From NCBI GenBank assembly GCA_009746045.1, contig RPFO01000156.1:918153-971652 (forward strand): a DNA stretch of 53,500 nt. Reading direction: 5' to 3'. A model generated the notes under the pieces. It was not told the origin of the DNA. It saw only the letters and a list, made by a program, of their open reading frames with translations, and did not search any database. A program made the position numbers and the translations under genes. Source of the stretch: Mesostigma viride (taxonomy: Eukaryota; Streptophyta; Mesostigmatophyceae; Mesostigmatales; Mesostigmataceae). Shown here piece by piece: positions 31,001-40,752 of the stretch; the stretch's first letter is position 1; every line of letters starts with the position of its first letter.

Positions 31001-32052
31001 TCTGATCAGGCACTCCGCAAAGGTGAAAACCGTTTGCGTTCAGGGCCGGGCCGCGGAAAACGCGGAAAAACGCGATCTGCAAATGAATCCGACCGTAATC
31101 GAACTGGGGACCTCTCGCACCAACTTTCGCTGACTATAGGACGGACGTCTCCGGTTACCATGGCATCGCCAACTTACACCTACAGTCATCCGCAAAAGTT
31201 CTCCTTTCCGGGGAGTGATGCAAGCCTTTCGGATTTGGTACTAGCTTAATCACTCGAGATCTGTGTGTAGGAGTACTACACACGTGTCCACTCGAGACTT
31301 GTTCAGTCTCGAAACGTGAGACGGGCTGAACACGGCTGGATCCTTCTTTATTAGAAGGGGGCGTAGCCGGTACTAACGAAATCAGCCAAGCGTATATTCT
31401 GATCAGGCACTCCGCAAAGGTGAAAACCGTTTGCGTTCAGGGCCGGGCCGCGGAAAACGCGGAAAAACGCGATCTGCAAATGAATCCGACCATAATCGAA
31501 CTGGGGACCTCTCGCACCAACTTTCCCTGACTATAGGACGGACGTCTCCGGTTACCATGGCATCGCCAACTTACACCTACAGTCATCCGCAAAAGTTCTC
31601 CTTTCCGGGGAGTGATGCAAGCCTTTCGGATTTGGTACTAGATAAATCACTCGAGATCTGTGTGTAGGAGTACTACACACGTGTCCACTCGAGACTTGTT
31701 TTGTGAATGGTATTTGTTTATATTAAAATCTAGAAAGTTGCTAAAAATAGACATGCCAAAAATAGACCAACCGATGTCGGAAAATTCTGGAAAGTCAAAT
31801 TCCTTCTACTGGTGTCCTGGGCATGCTGCCTACCAATATCTAGCATGTTTGGACTCAATTTGCTCCATGTAGGGCTTATAAGGGCATTTTTTGGCACTTT
31901 CATACCGTTGTGGAGGTGGCACGGTGGCACGGTGGCATGGTGGCTCCATGGATAACAATTGCATGTGCAAAGGTGTGTTCTGATCAGGCACTCCGCAAAG
32001 GTGAAAACCATTTGCGTTCAGTGCCGGGCCGCGGAAAACGCGGGAAAACGGA
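31001..32052. repeat. Dispersed repeat with 397-bp spacing, two long copies and one fragment
   Basis: Copies start TCTGATCAGGCACTCCGCAA at 31001, 31398 and (about 70 bp only) 31979. On the minus strand it contains GGTCCCCAGTTCGATTACGG, resembling a tRNA T arm. A tRNA-derived SINE is possible. The 85-78 codon ORFs in both copies are the same frame repeated. Confidence 0.7.
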
Positions 32053-32836
32053 AAGGTGTGTGTTTATATGCAATTTGAGGTGCAACGGTGCAACGGTGCA
32101 ACGGTGCCACGGTGCCACGGTGGCACGGTGGCACGGTGGCACGGTGGCATGGTGGCACGATGCCACGATGCAACGGTGTCATGAGCATGTCTAGGTAACC
32201 CTTGCATGACCCATTACCCTTGATAAATCCCAATGGATAACCATTGTATGTGCAAATATGTGTACGTGTTTATATGCAACTTTTGAGGTGGCACAGTGGC
32301 ACGGTGGCACGGTGGCACGATGCCACGGTGCCATGGTGTCATGAGCATCTAGGTAGTTACCCTTGCATGACCCATCCACCTACATAAAACCCATGGATAA
32401 CAATTGCATGTGCAAAGGTGTGTGTTTATATGCATGCAATTTGAGGTGCAACGGTGCAACGGTGCAACGGTGCAACGGTGCAACGGTGCCACGGTGCCAC
32501 GGTGGCACGGTGGCACGGTGGCACGATGCCACGATGCAACGGTGTCATGAGCATGTCTAGGTAACCCTTGCATGACCCATTACCCTTGATAAATCCCAAT
32601 GGGTAACCATTGTATGTGCAAAGGTGTGTGTTTATATGCAACTTTTGAGGTGCAACGGTGCAACGGTGCAACGGTGCAACGGCGCCACGGTGGCACGGTG
32701 TCATGATAGGTAACCCTTGCATGACCCATCCACCTACATAAATCCCATGGATAACACTTGCATGTGCAAAGGTGTGTGCATATATGCAATTTGAGGTGCA
32801 ACGGTGCAACGGTGCAACGGTGCAACGGTGCCACGG
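31905..32836. repeat. GGTGCAAC/GGTGGCAC minisatellite, interrupted blocks
   Basis: Five or so blocks of GGTGCAAC or GGTGGCAC units are separated by a repeated ~110-bp spacer (ACCCTTGCATGACCCAT, ATGGATAACAATTGCATGTG). This is the inverse of the left-arm array. Confidence 0.9.
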
Positions 32837-32956
32837 CCGCCGACGAACTTTTTTTTCCTCAAAGACTTTAGTTGAAACTTTAAATGCATGAAAATGCAAC
32901 TTTCAAAACTGAAGTACAATTTGAAAAATGTAGTACAATTCCAGGTGTGCTTAGGG

Positions 32957-33178
32957 ACACGGAGGATAAAAGGACCACTACTAAAGTGCGCAGCGCGGCG
33001 CGACTGCACCGAACCACCATACTGTACAATTGCCACGTCACAAGGCCCGGTACCGACCGGCCAAAAGGTCCTAACTACACGTAAGCCTAGGAAAGTCAGC
33101 GAACTGTTCCGGAATGGCTGAGGCAACAAAGGACCTAATTTACGTCCGTAACAACAACAAAAGTTACGCGACGTAACA
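32957..33178 (-). repeat. Gypsy 3' LTR, proximal part
   Basis: Matches 53125-53345. Ends in CGTAACA. Confidence 0.93.
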
Positions 33179-35330
33179 CCTCCCCGCCCACAAAGGTAGG
33201 GAGCCCTCTCCCTGGGTACAGGGAGGAAACCAAAGGGGTAGGAATAACCTAACGCACCCAACACAAATCCAACACAATGGACAGGCCATCCAAGGTACAA
33301 AGCACCAACATGTTAACTCGGTTCCACCCCGAGTGGTGTAGGGTTAGCCAACACCAAGCCTGGTGGGAGGTTCCCGTAACTGCCTGGCACGGAGGCCTTG
33401 CCGGGAGGGACGGCACTGGGCAGGACACACAGAGTGAACAATGTCAACACTAGGGACCAAGAACGACCAACCAACTGGCCAGAATATGAGGGCGACTCTA
33501 TATACCGGAGGGACAACACCCTCAGGTCGGGCCTAAGGCCCTCTATCTAGTTGCCATCAGTCTGGTAGGTACCACGCGAGGCCATCAGGACATCCAGATA
33601 TGCCTGGTAGTGGGCCACGTCATCCGCGTTATCATGCCTACCTATACAGTGAGGAAAACATCGGCCCAAACGCCGTCAGGAAAAAGGCCCAAGAAGGCCC
33701 AGTATAGTACCTATATGCTGAGTTAGGACCACCTGGCCCGCGAGCCCAGTCCAAGAAGCCACAGGCAAAAAGGCGAAGGAACGGCTCTACAGCTATCAAA
33801 CAGAGGGCCCGAAGGAGTAGGCGCTGATACCGGATCCGGTGACGCAGACCCGTTGGGAAGAACAGATCTAACAGAGGCTCCACGCAGGCCGGCCACAATC
33901 GGATGTGCCGGATCTCACGGGGAACGCCACCGGCGCGCACACTGTTGCGACCCGAAAGTCTCTAAATACTCACTAGCCCGAGGGGGAGGGTGACCGCGGG
34001 AGTCCAGGCCCTGGCCCGGAAGAGGCACTGGGCGGCGGGCATCCCACTCCAGGGTCCCACTACAGGGCTGCAGGTGCACCGCCGCATACGTAGCACCGGG
34101 CGCGGCAGGGTACCCGACCGTGAGGGCATCCGAAGCCATGATGCCCAGAGGCGGAGGGTAAGCCCACTGGTAACCACCGTAGGTGTCCAAGTCGTTATGA
34201 CGCCTCGCCCAGCGGTAGAGGACGCGACGAACCAGAATCTCACCCTGGTACACGCGATCAGCTACAATAACCATGTCAAAAGGAGGCCGATTAGTATCAA
34301 TGGGTAGGTTACGGTCCCTTGGCGCCCGACACACCTGGGAAAACTCATAGGACATGGGTGAAATGGACAGCTCCGGGGCGACGCGCGGGAGGTCACACTG
34401 ACGGCACGCAATCGCTGACATTCCATATCCGGGAACGGCCGAATCTCGCGACTCCGGCGTAAGATGTACCACAGAAGGGGCACGTTCCCGGTCACCCTGC
34501 ATGGGACAACTCCCGGAGGGAGTCGGCAGCGCGGAGGGCGCGCTGATCAACCCCGCTGGCCCTAACAACAGTGGCCAGCGAGCGAGTGGCCGAAGGGGCA
34601 GGAACTTGGAACAGGGTACGTAGGATCCTGTGCAGGCGCAGAGGGGGCCGGCACCACAGCAAGAGGCCGCGACGGACCTGCAACCGCAGATGACGGCGTG
34701 GCCCCCGCTGGAGGTGCACCCTCGGGCCACATGTTGAAAATTGGGCCCGTAGGGACAGGCACCTTGCCGTAAAACTGGCTGCCGTCAAGACTCCGGTCCG
34801 GCACTGGAATCCTCTGAGGGGGACCCCCCTCCCAGAGCCTCCAGGGGCAGCCCACTCGTGTCGCCAAAGAAGCCCCGCAACGGCTGCGACGGAGCCTGGG
34901 AAGGCCCGGAAGCAGCGGCGGCGGGCGAAATCACCGCAGCAGGAGACTCGCGCGGAGGCGCATATGCAAGACGACCGCAGGCGCTGAGGCAGCAGGAGGC
35001 GTAGGAGCCGCAGCAGCGGACGAAGCCGCAGCGACCGAGGGCTCGCGCAGGGGCGCAGACGAAGCCGCAGTCGCTGAGGTAACGGTAGGGGTAGGCGAAA
35101 CAGCAGCAACAGGCGCCACACCAGGCGCAACGGCAGCGGGCGACTGAGACGCCATGAATGCCCCGAATGCCGAGGCTAAGGACTGGATCTGGGCCTGCAT
35201 TGCAGACACGGTAGCCGCAAGATTGGCAGACTCTGGACCCACGTCCGGAGGGATAGGAGACGGCTCCACCGACACGCGTCTTGTCGACGCCGGCGATGAC
35301 GGAACAGGGGAAGGCGCCGACACTGAGGAG
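33179..35330 (-). pseudogene. 3' part of the gypsy element, Pro/Ala-rich coding remnants
   Basis: GC-rich, minus-strand. From 35330 leftward the frame is continuous with integrase but becomes Pro/Ala/Ser-rich with a short coiled-coil-like stretch (ANLAATVSAMQAQIQSLASA), as in gag proteins. Frames then shift several times. ORFs at 34867-34562 and 34730-33915 look coding-like but have no domain I can name. The abrupt change after TAYHSSS suggests that a gag-like segment was joined to integrase, replacing its C-terminal part. Nothing is recognised at 33179-33640. Confidence 0.45.
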
Positions 35331-35498
35331 GAGTGGTAGGCAGTACCAAAGGTGACCCTAGTACCGATAGCAGCAACGAACTGCTGCCAAAAATCTGAGG
35401 TAAATAATTTATCTTTGTCAGAAATAAAATGTCTACTCAAGCCATGGTATCTATAAACATTATTGAGGTATAGGCGGGCACAATCGCGTGCAGTGAGG
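35331..35498 (-). pseudogene. Gypsy integrase core, second part
   Basis: Encodes RHFISDKDKLFTSDFW and GTRVTFGTAYHSSS, the part of the Ty3-type integrase core with the second catalytic Asp (SDKD). The glutamate helix expected shortly after is missing. Upstream, the frame is cut by the hAT-like insertion at 35499. Confidence 0.85.
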
Positions 35499-35767
35499 TC
35501 AAGGGGCAGTGTTCCATTATACGCAATACGCGGTTATACGCGCGGGGTCCATATAATGGATAATACGGTATAATACGGTATTATCCGGAAATTATACGCA
35601 AATACTGGATTTCATCGTTTTTGGGGTTGTTTCATGCATTTTGATATCATTTCAAGCAGTCCACATGTTTCTGACAATAAATTACACATGATACATGGGT
35701 TGCCACTGCTCAGCAGTGCTTGGGAACACTGGACGTGTAAACCGGGGTTCACGAGGAGCTAGATTAC

Positions 35768-36199
35768 CTATGCATTATACCCTAAAAAGTAAAAACAACG
35801 CCAAATGAAATGGAAAGGTGAAAAAAGCAAAAGAAGTAAGATGGCTATGCTTCCATGCAAGCAGGTCCTGGGCATCTCCATGTTTCTTGTATGCATGAGG
35901 AGCACACAAGAAGAAGGCTGACTTTGGCGAGCAAAACAAGAAATAGTGGCTAGATCTGGCCAGAAAACCACTTTTTTCGAGATGTTTTTAGCAAGAAAAA
36001 ACATCGCGTTATCAAGCTTATCATATTTACAAACAATGCCAAGCACTACGTCACTGCTTTCGATGAAGCATAAGCTAATAGCAGACAAATCTGGTCCAAA
36101 ATCTGCATGTCGTAGTAGTGGTATTCCCCAACCATCACAAGCCAATAATGCGTAGAGGCAGTAAAGCAACCAAAAGACAAACTTGTAGAAAACCTCCAT
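35768..36199 (-). pseudogene. Coding-like module inside the hAT-like element
   Basis: A 143-codon minus-strand frame. The part CDGWGIPLLRHADFGPDL and the later VVFWPDL...LLMHTRNM region are clearly related at DNA and peptide level to plus-strand 50415-50715 in the TTAA-flanked element, where stops interrupt it. Conservation between two elements suggests it once encoded a protein. I do not recognise the family. A transposase part is one possibility. Confidence 0.45.
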
Positions 36200-37008
36200 T
36201 ACAGGTCTACGATTATTTTACAATCCACCCAACAACTTGATACAGTACAATGAACACGTGAACAGGATAGCACGTACCAGATCAAAACCGCATATTACCT
36301 TTCTTGACGGAGCCAGCATGCCCACCTGATGGACGTAGCTGCGAGCCTTTCCTGGCCGTCGTCGCTTATAAATCATGTAAGGAATAACCTGAAACATCTA
36401 CCCGCGTTCAAATGTAGGGGCATTTCCCGCCTATCAAGAGTTAGCACATGCACGGTCGCCACCTGGTTGCTGAAACGAGGTTGCCGCATCGAGCAGAAGG
36501 TCGAGACATATCTGCGCACATCCAAACGTTGCCTGGCCAAGGATATATATATAAGCTTTTCAAGACCTAAGGATCATGCCTACAGAATTTCAGTTGAAAA
36601 TGTAAAGCGGCCATGCTCTCGTACCAGTCAGTTTTCTGTATGATTTCGGTGCATGGCTGCCCGAGAGGCAAGGGCAGAGACCTAAACAGCATGGAGGGTT
36701 GCCAACTTGGGTTGCCAACTTGCCATGCTACAGTGTAGCTTGCTTGTAATTAAGATCCTTGTGTCTCACGGTCGCCAAATGTCAACCAGTGGATGGTTTC
36801 CGTAGTGTTTCTAAGTTCCCTTGCTTTCCCGCCTTGGTTCCCCCACGAAAAATTTGGCTGCCGGACCTCGGATGAGCGCGAAAACCCCATTATACGCGCG
36901 CTTATACGTGTTATTCGCCGTATTATACGTAAAAATACGCAAATCGTATAAAACGGATAAAAATTATACGCTCGACCTTGTATAACGCGTATTATACCGT
37001 ATTATAAT

Positions 37009-37196
37009 ACAGCTAGTAGAGGACATGGGGGGCCTAGGCCTCTCCGTGATTTGGAAGAAGATGATGGACAAGGCCAAGTGGGCCCAGGTCATAGAGGACA
37101 ACGAGCCCCCCCCAGTGGGGAAGCGCCCGCGTGTGCAATCCCGCGGGAGGCACGCTAGATAGCTCCCCCTAGTGTCCCAATGTCCAGGAAAAGGCC
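37009..37196 (+). pseudogene. C-terminal end of an ORF, probable truncated LINE
   Basis: Starts abruptly after TATAATACAG with an open frame (GGLGLSVIWKKMMDKAKWAQ) ending at a TAG near 37159. A 3' UTR with the palindrome GGCCTCAATTGAGGCC (37196-37211) follows. The UTR seems to resume near 38920 and ends with (AATT)n at about 39125-39145, a LINE-like tail. Confidence 0.4.
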
Positions 37197-37211
37197 TCAA
37201 TTGAGGCCTTT

Positions 37212-38915
37212 TTTATATTGGGTGTTGCATGCAGCCAAACAACTTTTTTCCAAATATGAGCATAGGCCATGCATTATTATGATTGTTTTGGGGTTGCCAG
37301 CACTTAACATCAGTCATATAGCCCCAATACCTATTTAATTATGATTTAACAAAACAGGGTGTCGCTGCGGTGGCACCATAAACACAGCATGACCATAGAT
37401 GCAAGCAGAAAAAAGGCGGTAGTACTCAGTTCCCTCTGCCTCTTAGGTGTCTTTTGGACCTTTCGAGGTTTCCCCACAACACGGTAAGCATGGCATGACA
37501 TGGCATGCTCCCCAAGGGACGCCTCATACACAATTGCACGGCCGGGGCTGTCGCGCAGCACTGCAGGCAGCAACAGCCTGCCATGGGTATTGCACGTAAC
37601 CATGAGGAATCCAAAGCCTCTATTACAAACACGCACAAGGATCATGCATTATAATGATAGGTGTGACCTTCCAAGCGCTTAGCTTCACTCACATAGCCCC
37701 AATATCTACGTTGTTACGGTATATTCTGACAGGGGTTTGCTGCCGCGGCAGCAGATGAACAGCACATGGCAAGATATACAAGCATAACTGGACACCATTT
37801 GCACTGTCTTCTAGACCTCTAGCTTGATTTTAAGCTTTGCAAGGGTTGCCTGAGACATGGCCAGCGTGGCAGGAACTGCCATGCTTCTTATGGAAATCAA
37901 ACACGTCTACACGGTGGGGGCCAGCCGCAGAGCACTGCATGAAGTACTATAACCTGCATTACGTCACATCGGCACTAGGCGCCGGTAGGCAGCTAAAAAC
38001 TGGCGATATCACAAGCAAATCGATGCCATTACCTTTCTACCACCAGGACGCACTTACATTTCACACCCCTCACACCCGGGATCACTAAGCACGCATATGC
38101 GCTGGCGCTGAACGTGGCTGCATCAGAAAAGCTGTTCAAGCTCGGCGTTTTCAAGTTGTCCGGAAGCGATGCAGCCCGCTAATCTGGCCGGACAGACGCT
38201 CCATGCGTCGTCCATTGACGTATGCAAGCGGCTGCAGCGGCCTCACCAGCGCTGTTCGCATAATTGCGCTCCCATATCTGGGGGCGCGCGCGCGTTTATT
38301 GTCCGCAACCCAGATTTTCCTAGCTAAAAACACCCCTTCCTCTACCTATGGATTCACGACAAAAGGCTCGAATATAACCAGCGCCCCTTTAGTCACGGCT
38401 GCCCCAACATCCCCCCCCGCCGTTCCGCTAGTCTCCTTCCCAACATATCGAAGCATCGTCCTGCTGGCAGGCGCACTATCAACGCCATCTACGCCCCATC
38501 TGAACTTCACTAACCTGGCATTCAGCACACAAATAACGACCCCACGAATTTATAAATCGACTTTTGACACATTTAGCGGTCGGGCTAGCTTCAAGGATAA
38601 TTTATCTGCCCAACGCGCTCCATACTGCTCGAAATGATGCACGAACGTGGCCATACGGTCCATTTTACTCGAGGCCGCCATGGTCGTGCATTCGTGAAAA
38701 TTCCTCGTCCCGTTGCACGAAAGTGGCCAAAATAGGTACTTTTCCACCTCACGTATTTTTCAGTAACCGTCGACCCCTGTCGACCCCAACGGGTCAGGAC
38801 GCTCAGCACATGTACCAGATTCGCGCCACTGGGGCCGGACGACCCATAGGACCGGTCCTTCCCGCCAAAATACCGTACTTTGTGAGATCTTGGTAAAAAA
38901 GGCCTCAATTGAGCC
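37212..38915. mobile_element. Probable insertion of about 1.7 kb inside the LINE-like sequence
   Basis: The palindrome GGCCTCAATTGAGGCC stands on the left border and, with GGCCTCAATTGAG, on the right. The borders are TTTTTTAT and GGTAAAAAA. Minus-strand coding-like pieces lie at 37346-37645 (VLRDSPGRAIVYEASLGEHA) and 38550-38680 (starting ATGGCGGCC, about 44 codons). Its start context GCACGACC-ATGGCGGC resembles 48548-48566 in the TTAA-flanked element. Exact termini are uncertain. Confidence 0.4.
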
Positions 38916-39194
38916 AAAAGGCCTCAATTGAGGCCTCTGGACAAATAGACACTAGGGCAGCGTGCGGCTGCCTAGATAGATGTTGTAGCTAGAATGTTGT
39001 TAGACAGATGTAGTATGTAGCCAATGTAGATAGATTAGTCCGGTTTAGACCGGTAGGAATGTGTGCACCCATCCATCCATCCATCGGGGTTAATGCTCCG
39101 TGACTCCCCAACGGGAGCACGAGTCTAATTAATTAATTAATTAATACCGTACTATACCGTATAATACGCCGTATAATGGAACACTGTCAAGGGG

Positions 39195-39563
39195 ACAAGG
39201 TACTAGATCACCATTCGCACATACGCGTAAAACGATCTACAAACACAAGAATCTGAACATTACCCTTATCATTCTTTTTTAAAAGGTCCTACAAAATCCA
39301 TCATCATAAGGGAATCCCAGGGCATGACTGGGATAAGGAAGGGTTCTAGGCTCGGCTATCTGCCCTACGTTGCTAGGCTTCATTTCCTGACAGGATTGGC
39401 AGGTCCTAACATTTTCATCTACATCCTTTAAGAGGGAGGGCCAGTAGTAGGAACGGGTTACTAAATCCCATACCCGTTTACCGCCCTGATGAGCAGCTAA
39501 ATCATGCAACTCAAAAAGCAATGAAGAGCGACAGATAGGAGGGACATACAGGCGCCATTGCAT
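39195..39563 (-). pseudogene. Gypsy integrase: zinc-binding domain and start of the core
   Basis: The zinc domain has HDLAAH, then CQSC (H-x4-H ... C-x2-C), with YYWPSLLKDV between, typical of Ty3/gypsy integrases. A frame change near 39280 leads into the core beginning FVGPFKKND, which is cut by the hAT-like element. Upstream (39564-40147) frames are broken by stops. Confidence 0.85.
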
Positions 39564-40147
39564 GAGGGGGGAGAATCTTTTAACTGCACATCTAGAAATC
39601 CACCTACAAACTTACAAGGGTATTTACCTAACTGTTGGGGATGGGAGGCAATAGCAGCTAAAGCTTCCGGCTCAGTGGCCGTGAATCTACTGATAAGGGG
39701 TTCGAGATCAGAGGTAGGCATCGCTACAGAAGTATCAATATCAGGCTTAAAGACGGAGGTCGCCTACCGCCTTGCCAAAGAGAAGGGGAGGTCCTAGAAG
39801 GACTGTATTATCATAGGACTTTCCTAACCTAGTCGATAATAATTTTATTTTTCCCCTCCCCCCCCACAGAGACCACAGGAAGGGCCTCACAAGGGAGAGA
39901 GAGCCCTACGTGAGAAAGGAGGTCAGGCATATGGACAGCAGTATGAAAGAGGTAGGTATATTGTTCATCATCTGGCAGTTCACCCTAACGGGAGAGACAC
40001 CAAGAGTGGTAGGCCTTGTACGGAGCACCAAGAGTGGTAGGCACTAGAGTAGTATTGATCGAGAACATCCAAGTCCTCGAAAAAGGAGTAATCTGCGCGG
40101 CGGGAAAGGGCATCAGGCACTATGTTATCTACACCTTTAACCTTATT
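39564..40147 (-). pseudogene. Gypsy RNase H end to integrase linker, degraded
   Basis: Just left of the LINE tail, the minus strand encodes KVKGVDN and PDALSRRADYS, the conserved end of Ty3-type RNase H. Beyond it the frame is interrupted by many stops. Confidence 0.65.
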
Positions 40148-40158
40148 AAATATATCAT

Positions 40159-40548
40159 ATCATCCATCGTGTGGTGCCCTTTGTCCTGGAGGAGTTTGGG
40201 GCCATGGGGCCCCTGACCTCCGCCTTCTTCAAGGAGTGTTGCCGGCTACGGGAGGACCGGCTGGACCTGGAGGGCCAGCGGGCCCCATGGTCGGCGCGGA
40301 CCTGGACGTCATATTGGCGTCAGCGCTTGTCGGTGGCGCTGACTCGGGCCATGGCCGCTGACATCATGCTCCGCCGTACGCGGGCTGATTTTGCGGTGCA
40401 GCAGGGCTATTAGGTTCCTCCCGTTAGGCGTTTCCATTGGTCTTATCGTCGTATAGCGCTTTGACATGGCTCTGTATATAGGTTTATAGCTGGGCGTTTG
40501 CTTTGGTTTGAGTGATTTCACTCTGCTGTAAGTAATTATATTTTTATA
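40159..40548 (+). mobile_element. 5'-truncated LINE tail, copy 1
   Basis: Encodes the last ~80 residues of a LINE ORF (VPFVLEEFGAMGPLTSAFF ... ending at a TAG near 40413), then about 135 bp of 3' UTR. TSD of 11 bp, AAATATATCAT (40148-40158 and 40549-40559). Same family and 3' end as 29970-30171. It interrupts the gypsy pol frame. Confidence 0.9.
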
Positions 40549-40746
40549 AAATATATCATCAATACGAGGTAGAGGATATTTGGACTTCACGGTGATATCA
40601 TTTAACTTCCTATAATCGGTACTTAACGAAACTTGCCATCTGGCTTAGGCACTAAAAGAACACCAGCTGAGTAGGGGGAGTTACTAGGTTCTATCAATCC
40701 TGCTTCTAATAGTGATACTAAAATCTGTTTTGATTCCTGAAAGGGG
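40549..40746 (-). pseudogene. Gypsy reverse transcriptase, N-terminal part
   Basis: Minus-strand QILVSLLEAGLIEPSNSPYS and VLLVPKPDGKFR are the classic start of Ty3/gypsy RT. YPLPRIDDIF follows in another frame. The palm with the catalytic Asp box is absent: sequence passes from DDIF to the RNase H end across the LINE target site. Confidence 0.88.
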
Positions 40747-40752
40747 TCCGGA

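Larger units (their letters stand above)
24557..32956. mobile_element. Large DNA element, 8.4 kb, mirrored satellite arms
   Basis: A 25-bp perfect terminal inverted repeat (CCCTAAGCACACCTGGAATT...) with further imperfect pairing, inside the gypsy LTR. The intact LTR at 53127 gives the empty site and a 3-bp TSD ACA (24554-24556, 32957-32959). From both ends inward come: a GCACC/GGTGC minisatellite (24677-25010; 31905-32836, inverted), then a satellite of 183-186 bp (25241-26172 on) facing a related 170-176-bp one (30390-30960, inverted). The core holds a fold-back palindrome, (CCCT)n, a 523-bp palindrome and a LINE tail. No transposase is recognised, so it is probably non-autonomous. A 3-bp TSD with long subterminal repeats recalls CACTA-type elements, but the ends are not CACTA. 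Confidence 0.82.
35507..39186. mobile_element. hAT-like DNA transposon, 3680 bp, 8-bp TSD
   Basis: Terminal inverted repeat CAGTGTTCCATTATACG (17 bp) on both ends, inside gypsy integrase, with TSD TCAAGGGG (35499-35506, 39187-39194). CAGTG-type ends and an 8-bp TSD match the hAT superfamily. Subterminal DNA is full of TATACGC/CGTATAA motifs (35510-35600, 36885-37005, 39147-39180). No intact hAT transposase is found. Inside, 37009-39146 looks like a truncated LINE that itself carries about 1.7 kb of other sequence. Confidence 0.88.

Noticed and set aside
31001-31690. Functional tRNA gene
   Set aside because: Only a T-arm-like sequence on the minus strand. No acceptor stem or anticodon arm could be drawn.
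33915-34730. 271-codon minus ORF as a host gene
   Set aside because: It lies inside the gypsy boundaries, has no recognised domain, and competes with other open frames.
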